A stretch of DNA of 34,541 nucleotides, taken from NCBI GenBank assembly GCA_947458495.1, contig CANHAR010000003.1, forward strand, positions 1-34,541. The letters are read 5' to 3'. Position numbers and translations under genes: made by a program. The stretch is from Gammaproteobacteria bacterium. Its GTDB lineage: Bacteria > Pseudomonadota > Gammaproteobacteria > Pseudomonadales > Pseudohongiellaceae. Numbering within the stretch: the stretch's first letter is position 1; every line of letters starts with the position of its first letter. This document shows, piece by piece, positions 27,570 to 34,541 of this stretch. The notes beneath the pieces were generated by a model that did not search any database, was not told the origin of the DNA, and saw only the letters and a list, made by a program, of their open reading frames with translations.

Positions 27570-28109
27570 TCAGCGCTGGCTGATCTGCCCGAGCAGATTA
27601 TTGATCTCGCGACTCAGATCCCCATCATTGCCGGCAAAGCTCAGTGCACGGCGCGCAAAACCTTCGGCTTCACCATAACGCTGTTGCTGATAACGGATAC
27701 TGGCCAGCCGATACCACAGATAACCATCACGCGGGCTGATGCGCAGAGCGCGCTCACTCACGGCGGCGGCTCGCTCCAGGTCGCCATCGGCAATTGCCTG
27801 ATCTACCGATGCCAGCAAGGTCGATGCCGGTGTTCCCGCGGGTGCAGCACGCTCCCGTGGGGTTTCCGGTACCGGCTCGGGCGGTGGTGGTGCTGTCTCG
27901 GGCTGGGCTGGAATATCTACCCGTTGTGGCGGTACCTGAACCGGAAAGGATCTTGCGGCTTCCTGAACCGGCGCAACCGGTTCGGCCGCGTCACGCACGG
28001 AGGCGGGCTCACTGGTGGATACCGGAGCCCCGGGGCGTGATGCCCCGCTATAGCTGGCGCAGGCACTGAGCAGGCTCAGTAACAGTAAAACACTGATTCG
28101 GGTCATCAT
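27570..28109 (-). CDS. TPR-containing lipoprotein, candidate PBP1B activator (LpoP-like)
   Basis: Lipobox LLSLLSAC; proline-rich linker; AIADGDLERAAAVSERALRISPRDGYLWYRLASIRYQQQRYGEAEGFARRALSFAG; ATGA overlap with PBP1B. Confidence 0.75.
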   Translation of the reverse strand: MMTRISVLLLLSLLSACASYSGASRPGAPVSTSEPASVRDAAEPVAPVQEAARSFPVQVPPQRVDIPAQPETAPPPPEPVPETPRERAAPAGTPASTLLASVDQAIADGDLERAAAVSERALRISPRDGYLWYRLASIRYQQQRYGEAEGFARRALSFAGNDGDLSREINNLLGQISQR

Positions 28110-30457
28110 GGGTTTAGGTTCCTGACGCGGTCGATCAAGGTGTCGAGCAAGGTGTCGGTATTGTCACAGCGGGTAGCCGGGTCAGGCAACTGTCCAGCTC
28201 TGAAGGGCAGCATCACGGCAGTACTGCAGTCAAGTCCGTTCCCGCTGCGCACGGGTTGCTCGGCAACACGCTGGAATACGATGTCGGAGGGGGCAAACGA
28301 CTGTCGTGGTTGTATGTCGAGTCTGCCCATAATGTCTGTCCATACCCGCAGCGCACCAGAGGATCCGGTTAAGCCGGTTTCGCGGTTGTCATCATGCCCA
28401 AGCCAGACCACGCCAACCAGATCGCTGCCATAACCTGCAAACCAGCTGTCGCGCAGATCGTTAGTGGTGCCGGTTTTTCCGGCAAGGGGCAGGTTGTTGT
28501 CGAGCCGGTTAATCATGTTGCGTGCGGTACCACGTTCAAAAACGCCTTGCATGGCCCATTCCAGCAGAAACATGTCGGCCGGATCAGCGACCTGCTGAGT
28601 TTCGATGCCATAACGGGCAAGGCGTTCACCGGTGCCGGTTGTCACTGCTTCCACGGCGCGCAGCGGTGACCGGAAGCCGTTGCTGGCCAGCGTTTGGTAC
28701 ATCTGCGCAACATTCAATGGGCTCATGTTCACGGAGCCCAGCAAGACCGAGGGGAAGGGAGGGGGATTACTCTCAAGGCCCAGTTCCCGCAAAGTCTCCA
28801 CCACATCGGCAACGCCGACCTTCATGCCCATATCAACGGTGGCCAGATTTAATGAGCGTTGCAGTGAGTCGTACAGATACACATCGCCATACATCTGGTT
28901 ATCGTAGTTACGCGGTGACCACGAGTCGCCGTTGTCCAGTGCGATTGTTACCGGCGCGTCGCTGAGTATGCTGGCCAGAGTAAAATCGCCGGACTCCAGA
29001 GCGGTCAGCACCACTGCCGGTTTGACCAGCGATCCTATCGGCCTTACCGCCCGCAGTGCACGATTAAAGCCTGTATAGCCGGGTCGTCTGCTGCCGGCTA
29101 CCGCGCGGATATCGCCGGTACTGGCGTCGGTGATAACCATCGCAGCCTCAAGCGGATCGCCTGCTGGACGGTCTGGTCCGTCAGGCACCTCAACAGCGGC
29201 GACGGCATCACCAAGCGCTGCTTCCATGGTGTTCTGAACGCGAAGGTCCAGCGTGGTGAAGATACGCAATCCTTCAGTCTGCAGGGCGTCGGCATCGTAA
29301 TCGCGCGACAGGTCATTACGCACCAGGTCCATAAACGCCGGATAACCACTGCCGCGTTGCGTCGGCCGCGCCGATACACTGAGCTCTTGCGCCTGCGCCT
29401 GCTCCATTTGTTGCTGGGTGATAAATCCCTGGTTCATCATTTGCGCCAGCACCACATTACGCCGGTCGGTTGCCCGTTCAGGATTGCGGCGCGGATGGTA
29501 AAACGACGCACCACGCGGCAATCCGGCCAGTAACGCCAATTCATCCAGCTCGAGCTCGTCCAGTGGGCGCCCGAAGTAATGTTCTGCCGCCAGCGCAAAA
29601 CCATGGATGGCGCGATTGCCGTCCTGGCCGAGGAAAATTTCGTTCATGTAAGCGCCAAGGATTTCGTCTTTGCTGAAATGCAGTTCGAGGGCCAGCGCCA
29701 TCAGCGCCTCTTCGATTTTCCGGCGAAGTGTCTGTTCTTCAGTCAGATACAGATTTTTGATCAATTGCTGTGTCAGCGTGCTGCCACCCTGCACAATGCT
29801 GCCGGCGCGAATATTGGTGACAAAGGCGCGGGCAATACCAATCGGATCGACGCCAACATGGCTGTAAAAGCGCTGATCTTCGACGGCGATCACGGCGTTG
29901 ACCAGATGTTCAGGAACGTCGCTGAGTGCCAGAGGCAGCCTGTCCTCGCCGGTATCAGGATTTATCTGCGCAATTTCTACGGGCTCCAGCCGCGCGAGTG
30001 CCAGCTCCCCGGTTGCTTCGTTGCCGCGTAATGAGTTTACCCGTCGCCCCAGAAAGTCGACATCCACATAGACGCTGGGCTCGTCTCCATCCCAGAAACT
30101 GAAGCCGCGAGTCCACAACCTCACCCGTGAGCTGCTGGCGTTATACTCCCCTGGCTCGTTGACCTGATTGGCTTCGCGGTAACCCAGCCTTTGCAAGGTG
30201 TCGGTCAAATCTGCTGCCGACAGGTGTGCGCCGGCATAGAGCTCAACCGGGCGCGCATACAGCCTTGCCGGCAGAGCCCATTGCAATGCGCTGAAGTCAC
30301 GGCGGATTTTGTAGTCAATCCAAACGCACCAGATGGCAATGGCGGCCACTAACAGCAAAACCATCCGACGCACAAGCCAGCCCGTTTTGCCGGACGCCCC
30401 GGAGCGCCGCGGCTTCGCGGGTGTTGCTGGTTTCTTGGAAGATCGTGAAGTAGCCAT
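28106..30457 (-). CDS. mrcB: Penicillin-binding protein 1B (bifunctional glycosyltransferase/transpeptidase)
   Basis: AVEDQRFYSHVGVDPIGIARAFVTNIRAGSIVQGGSTLTQQLIKNLYL; GSLVKP (SxxK), SLN, GKTGTTND (KTG). Confidence 0.95.
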   Translation of the reverse strand: MATSRSSKKPATPAKPRRSGASGKTGWLVRRMVLLLVAAIAIWCVWIDYKIRRDFSALQWALPARLYARPVELYAGAHLSAADLTDTLQRLGYREANQVNEPGEYNASSSRVRLWTRGFSFWDGDEPSVYVDVDFLGRRVNSLRGNEATGELALARLEPVEIAQINPDTGEDRLPLALSDVPEHLVNAVIAVEDQRFYSHVGVDPIGIARAFVTNIRAGSIVQGGSTLTQQLIKNLYLTEEQTLRRKIEEALMALALELHFSKDEILGAYMNEIFLGQDGNRAIHGFALAAEHYFGRPLDELELDELALLAGLPRGASFYHPRRNPERATDRRNVVLAQMMNQGFITQQQMEQAQAQELSVSARPTQRGSGYPAFMDLVRNDLSRDYDADALQTEGLRIFTTLDLRVQNTMEAALGDAVAAVEVPDGPDRPAGDPLEAAMVITDASTGDIRAVAGSRRPGYTGFNRALRAVRPIGSLVKPAVVLTALESGDFTLASILSDAPVTIALDNGDSWSPRNYDNQMYGDVYLYDSLQRSLNLATVDMGMKVGVADVVETLRELGLESNPPPFPSVLLGSVNMSPLNVAQMYQTLASNGFRSPLRAVEAVTTGTGERLARYGIETQQVADPADMFLLEWAMQGVFERGTARNMINRLDNNLPLAGKTGTTNDLRDSWFAGYGSDLVGVVWLGHDDNRETGLTGSSGALRVWTDIMGRLDIQPRQSFAPSDIVFQRVAEQPVRSGNGLDCSTAVMLPFRAGQLPDPATRCDNTDTLLDTLIDRVRNLNP

Positions 30458-30495
30458 GGGCGGCTAGTATAGCGGTTAGTCGTGGGGTTAGTCGT

Positions 30496-30532
30496 GGGGA
30501 CGGAGAGATCATTTTTTGATCCCTCCGTCCCC
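30496..30532. repeat. 37-bp palindrome, copy 1 (one stem mismatch)
   Basis: GGGGACGGAGAGATCATTTTTTGATCCCTCCGTCCCC. Confidence 0.9.
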
Positions 30533-30568
30533 ATTCAGTATGATCGTGGCTTAGTCGCGGTTTAGTTG

Positions 30569-30605
30569 GGGGACGGAGAGATCATTTTTTGATCTCTCCG
30601 TCCCC
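30569..30605. repeat. 37-bp palindrome, copy 2 (perfect stem)
   Basis: GGGGACGGAGAGATCATTTTTTGATCTCTCCGTCCCC: 16-bp stem, 5-nt loop. Confidence 0.95.
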
Positions 30606-30639
30606 ATCCAGTGTTTTTGTGATTTCAAGGATTACGACG

Positions 30640-32181
30640 ATGAGAATGTTCAAACTGGTGTGTATAGGTGTTTGTGCGCTGCTGATATCGGGTGTTGCAT
30701 CTGCACAGTATCTGCAAACTACAACGCGGTTTTCGAGCCAGCCTGCCCAAGGGGCAGACAGTTTGGTGGTGCTGGTGCCGGCAGGGGTATCAGTTCAGTT
30801 GAGTGACTGGTCGCAAGTAACGACGGATCAGGTGGCGCGCGCCATCAGCGCCGCAGAGTTTACCGGAGAAACTGGTCAACAGATGTTGCTGCTGGCGCCT
30901 GCCGGACTGTCAGTCGACAGATTGATCCTGCTCGGCCTTGGTGAGCCTGCCGAACTGCCACGTCATCGCGCGGAAACGATAGGCGCATCATTGTCGGTGA
31001 TGATCAACGACACACATGCGGCAACCGTGGCAATCAGTACTGGCCTGATCGCGGATGCTGACCAGGCGGCACGAATCGCGGCAGAGGTGGCGCATGGTGT
31101 TGACCTGCGAAATTATCGATTTGATCGTTACAAAAGCGAGCCCGATCCGCGACCTGCGCAGAGCTTTTATTGGCAGGTTGCTGCAGAGTCCGCGGCCCTG
31201 GAGTCCTACGCCCTGTTATCGGCATTGGCCGAAGGCGTGTTTACAGCGCGCGAGTTGACCAACCTGCCGGGTGGTGATGGTTTTCCGGCGGCATTTGCCG
31301 AGTATGCTCGTCAGCAACTTGCCCCACTGGGTGTGGAAGTCACCATCCTGACACCGGAACAGGTTCTTGAGCAGGGCATGGGCTCTCTTTACGGGGTCAG
31401 TCAGGGCAGTCAGCACAAAGCCCATCTGTTGGTAGCACATTGGAAAGGCAGCGACGATCAGGCGATTGCGCTGGTTGGTAAGGGCAATACCTTTGATACA
31501 GGTGGCTACAATCTCAAAACCGATTCTGCATCCATTTTGCAAATGCAGACTGATAAGGCTGGCGGTGCTGCAGTTGTTGGTGCGATAAAGGCACTGGCGG
31601 GTCAGCGGGTTGCCGTGAATGTGGTCGGTGTGGTGCCCTTGTCGCAAAATGCTATTTCCGGTGAGGCAATCTTGCCGGGCGACGTCTTGACGGCGGCTGA
31701 TGGCACAACCATCGAGGTAGCCAGCACTGACGCCGAAGGCCGGCTGATTCTGGCAGATGGAATCTGGTATGCACGTCATCACTACAATCCGCGCGCAATT
31801 GCCGATATAGCAACCCTGACGGGTGCAAAAACCACTGCTCTGGGTACTGCGTATTCCGCTATTTTCACCAACCAACCGGAAATCCGTGACTCGCTGAGTC
31901 TGGCGGGTGAGATAACACAAGAATTGGTCTGGCCATTGCCGCTGGATAACTACAGCGGAATTATAAACAGCCGCATTGCCGATATACGCAACTCGGGTAC
32001 GCCCGGTGCGCAGGCTGGCGCGATTTTTCTGCAACACTTTGCCGGCGATACACCCTGGGTACACATTGATATGGCTGGTGAAGCCTTGGCAGACAGTGCC
32101 AGTGGCATAAGCGCGGCCGGAGCGACTGGTCATGGCGTGCGTCTGCTGGCTGAATGGGTAAAACTTTTTTCTGATCAGTAA
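30640..32181 (+). CDS. M17 leucyl aminopeptidase family protein with N-terminal signal peptide
   Basis: MRMFKLVCIGVCALLISGVASAQ; VGKGNTFDTGGYNLK; MQTDKAGGAAVVGAIKAL; STDAEGRLILADGIWYA. Confidence 0.93.
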   Translation: MRMFKLVCIGVCALLISGVASAQYLQTTTRFSSQPAQGADSLVVLVPAGVSVQLSDWSQVTTDQVARAISAAEFTGETGQQMLLLAPAGLSVDRLILLGLGEPAELPRHRAETIGASLSVMINDTHAATVAISTGLIADADQAARIAAEVAHGVDLRNYRFDRYKSEPDPRPAQSFYWQVAAESAALESYALLSALAEGVFTARELTNLPGGDGFPAAFAEYARQQLAPLGVEVTILTPEQVLEQGMGSLYGVSQGSQHKAHLLVAHWKGSDDQAIALVGKGNTFDTGGYNLKTDSASILQMQTDKAGGAAVVGAIKALAGQRVAVNVVGVVPLSQNAISGEAILPGDVLTAADGTTIEVASTDAEGRLILADGIWYARHHYNPRAIADIATLTGAKTTALGTAYSAIFTNQPEIRDSLSLAGEITQELVWPLPLDNYSGIINSRIADIRNSGTPGAQAGAIFLQHFAGDTPWVHIDMAGEALADSASGISAAGATGHGVRLLAEWVKLFSDQ

Positions 32182-32220
32182 ACACGATAGTCCATTTCAA
32201 GACCATTACAGGATACATGC

Positions 32221-33663
32221 ATGATGATTCCAATCCCGCGTCAGGATGATGTAGTAAAGGGCCCACACCGTTTTGAAAAGGATCTGCTGGGGCAGCTGGC
32301 GGTGCCGGCAGAGGCCTATTATGGTGTTCAGACTCAGCGTGCACTGGAGAATTTCATATTGTCCGGCGTGCCGCTGGCGCACTTTCCCAAGTTGATCGTG
32401 GGTCTGGCGATGGTGAAAAAGGCTGCCGCCTTTGCCAACCACGATATTGGCGAGCTGGAGAGTGTCAAGTTTGATGCGATTTGTGTGGCTTGTGACCGCA
32501 TCATCAATGGCGAGTTTCATGATCAGTTTGTTGTTGACATGATCCAGGGCGGAGCGGGCACCTCCACCAACATGAATGCCAACGAAGTGATCGCTAATGT
32601 CGCTCTGGAGCATCTGGGATTTGGGAAAGGCGAATACAGCAAGCTGCATCCCAATAATGACGTCAACATGTCGCAGTCAACCAACGATGCGTATCCCACG
32701 GCGATTCGTGTAGGGCTGCAGCTATCCCATTCTGAACTGGTGGATAGTCTGACGCTGTTGCAGCAAGCGTTTGCCGTTAAACGTGACGAATTTAAATCAA
32801 TCATCAAAATGGGGCGTACTCAGCTGCAGGATGCTGTGCCAATGACTCTGGGTCAGGAGTTTGGCGCATTTGCCACCACGTTAGGTGAAGATGTGGAACG
32901 AATCGAGGGTCTTTACGACCTGATACGAGAGGTCAATCTGGGCGGCACCGCCATCGGCACCGGGCTCAATGCTGACCCGCGTTATGCGGTGTTGGCGGTC
33001 AATCACTTGACGCGGATTTGTGGACATCCTATGCGCCTGGCACCGGATCTGATTGAAGCAACGTCGGATATGGGTGCGTTTGTGCTGTTTTCGGGAATGA
33101 CCAAGCGTCTTGCGGTCAAACTGTCCAAAATCTGTAATGACCTGCGCCTGTTGTCCAGTGGTCCACGTACCGGGCTGTTTGAAATCAACCTGCCGCCACA
33201 GCAGCCTGGTTCCTCCATCATGCCCGGCAAGGTCAATCCGGTAATCCCCGAGGCGGTCAATCAGGTGGCGTATCAGGTCATTGGTAATGATCTGGCGATT
33301 ACCATGGCCGCCGAAGCGGGCCAGCTGCAACTCAATGTCATGGAGCCGCTGATTGCGTACAAGATTCTTGAGTCGATGCGTTTGCTGCACCGCGCCATGG
33401 ATATGCTGCGCGAGCGTTGTATTGTTGGCATTACCGCGAACGAAGACCGTTGCCGCGAGCTGGTAAACAACTCGATAGGATTGATCACGGCACTGAATCC
33501 CTACATAGGTTACGACAATGCCACGCGTATTGCCGGGATTGCCCTGCTCACAGGGCGCGGTGTGCTGGAACTGGTCAGAGAAGAGGGACTAATTGAGGAA
33601 TCCCTGCTGATCGAGATACTGACACCGGAAAACATGGTGTATCCACGCTCGCAGCGGCGTTAA
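32221..33663 (+). CDS. aspA: Aspartate ammonia-lyase
   Basis: GAGTSTNMNANEVIANVALEHLG, HPNNDVNMSQSTNDAYPTAIRV, GSSIMPGKVNPVIPEAVNQVAYQVIGND. Confidence 0.93.
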   Translation: MMIPIPRQDDVVKGPHRFEKDLLGQLAVPAEAYYGVQTQRALENFILSGVPLAHFPKLIVGLAMVKKAAAFANHDIGELESVKFDAICVACDRIINGEFHDQFVVDMIQGGAGTSTNMNANEVIANVALEHLGFGKGEYSKLHPNNDVNMSQSTNDAYPTAIRVGLQLSHSELVDSLTLLQQAFAVKRDEFKSIIKMGRTQLQDAVPMTLGQEFGAFATTLGEDVERIEGLYDLIREVNLGGTAIGTGLNADPRYAVLAVNHLTRICGHPMRLAPDLIEATSDMGAFVLFSGMTKRLAVKLSKICNDLRLLSSGPRTGLFEINLPPQQPGSSIMPGKVNPVIPEAVNQVAYQVIGNDLAITMAAEAGQLQLNVMEPLIAYKILESMRLLHRAMDMLRERCIVGITANEDRCRELVNNSIGLITALNPYIGYDNATRIAGIALLTGRGVLELVREEGLIEESLLIEILTPENMVYPRSQRR

Positions 33664-33730
33664 AAGCCTTGCCGCGCGGAGTGTGCTTTAGGGGATCAGA
33701 CACTCAATAAGATCAGACTCTTGATTAAGA

Positions 33731-34273
33731 TTAAAAACCAAAAACCGGTTGTGGATTCAGGGTCACGCTGTTGGTGTTATCACTCAGCGTGACCTGTCCG
33801 TCCTGAATAATGACCTGTAGTTGCATGGTGCGCTGGGCGAGTAGTGCCAGCGCCTGCGTGTCTTCGGTTGCCAGGTTGACAATGATCAGATTCTTTTGGC
33901 GCTCAAACTGAGTCAGGTTCTGTGCCAGCCAGATATCGGCGGTCCGACCGCCATAACTGTAAATGCGTACTTCGCTGGAGCGCCCGCAGGCTTTGCGGAT
34001 CAGTCGCTCATCAGGCGTGCCGACATCAATCCACAGATCAATCACCCCGGTCAGATCCTTTTTCCAGATGTCAGCTTCTTCATCGTTGGTGATGCCCTGG
34101 CCGAACTCCAGAAACTCCTGGGCATTCAGAGCGTATGCCAGCAAACGCACCATCATGCGCTCGTCAGTTTCTGACGGATGCCGTGCCAGCGTGATGTTGT
34201 GGTCTTCGTAGTAATGCCGGTCCATATCTGCGATCTGCAGGGAGGCTTTGAATACAGTTGCTTTAGTCGCCAT
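33731..34273 (-). CDS. yaeQ: YaeQ family protein
   Basis: MATKATVFKASLQIADMDRHYYEDHNITLARHPSETDERMMVRLLAYALNAQEFLEFGQGI; start at 34273 (the longer ORF runs into the palindrome). Confidence 0.94.
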   Translation of the reverse strand: MATKATVFKASLQIADMDRHYYEDHNITLARHPSETDERMMVRLLAYALNAQEFLEFGQGITNDEEADIWKKDLTGVIDLWIDVGTPDERLIRKACGRSSEVRIYSYGGRTADIWLAQNLTQFERQKNLIIVNLATEDTQALALLAQRTMQLQVIIQDGQVTLSDNTNSVTLNPQPVFGF

Positions 34274-34346
34274 GGTGCGCACGGTTCTCATGATCAAGTG
34301 ACAAGGATAGTCCCGGCAGCGATGATACCTTTTTTGGGATGGGGAC

Positions 34347-34399
34347 GGTGGGATGGGGACGGAGAGATCAAAAAATGATCTCTCCGTCCCCATCCCACC
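34347..34399. repeat. 37-bp palindrome, copy 3, with stem extended to 24 bp (53 bp total)
   Basis: GGTGGGATGGGGACGGAGAGATCA-AAAAA-TGATCTCTCCGTCCCCATCCCACC; core 34355-34391 is the exact reverse complement of copy 2. Confidence 0.95.
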
Positions 34400-34454
34400 T
34401 AAACCTTATCGGGTTTGGCGCCGTCTTAGTCATCAAACACGGGAATTGTTTGTT

Positions 34455-34541
34455 ATGGCAGTCGAGATAACTCCGGTCATTCGTTCGGCGCAGAATGGCG
34501 ATCGCAAAGCGTTTTATGTGCTCTATCAGCAGCACGTGGCG
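34455..34541 (+). CDS. N-terminus of an ECF-type sigma factor, truncated by window end
   Basis: MAVEITPVIRSAQNGDRKAFYVLYQQHVA resembles sigma-70 region 2 starts of ECF factors. Confidence 0.6.
   Translation, partial: MAVEITPVIRSAQNGDRKAFYVLYQQHVA

Noticed and set aside
31216-32133. 305-aa minus-strand ORF
   Set aside because: Entirely antisense to the M17 aminopeptidase, which has clear catalytic motifs; shadow ORF.
1-34541. CRISPR arrays, tRNA/rRNA genes, integrase or complete transposon, toxin-antitoxin or known defence genes
   Set aside because: Looked for on both strands by eye and in the ORF translations; nothing supportable seen.

Overview
34.5 kb bacterial chromosomal window, probably gammaproteobacterial (mrcB, aspA and yaeQ are recognisable). 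About 30 CDSs are supportable. Roughly 1-4.2 kb and 7.8-9.5 kb are accessory regions of small, unrelated genes: ABM monooxygenase, SAM methyltransferases, LysE, MAPEG, GNAT, MmcQ/YjbR and GrpB. One credible integron attC-like site (688-771) lies there, along with two genes that keep their N- and C-termini but have lost the middle (an S66 peptidase and a GNAT). The rest is conventional: RlmN-family radical-SAM enzyme, DUF5916 outer-membrane-type protein, PadR plus membrane partner, acyl-CoA ligase plus AbgT transporter, sialidase-like lipoprotein, wHTH plus membrane partner, CBS protein, TrmH-like methyltransferase, cyclase, membrane-anchored LuxR regulator, PspB-like protein, EF-hand-containing membrane protein, DHFR-like, GST, alpha/beta hydrolase, TPR lipoprotein coupled to PBP1B, exported M17 aminopeptidase, aspartate ammonia-lyase, YaeQ, and the start of an ECF sigma factor. 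The main non-coding signals are three copies of a 37-bp near-perfect palindrome, all in divergent promoter regions. There are also candidate operators upstream of PadR, the membrane LuxR regulator and the wHTH operon. I saw no tRNA, rRNA, CRISPR array, integrase, complete transposon or clearly novel defence system. All assignments come from reading the sequence without database searches.
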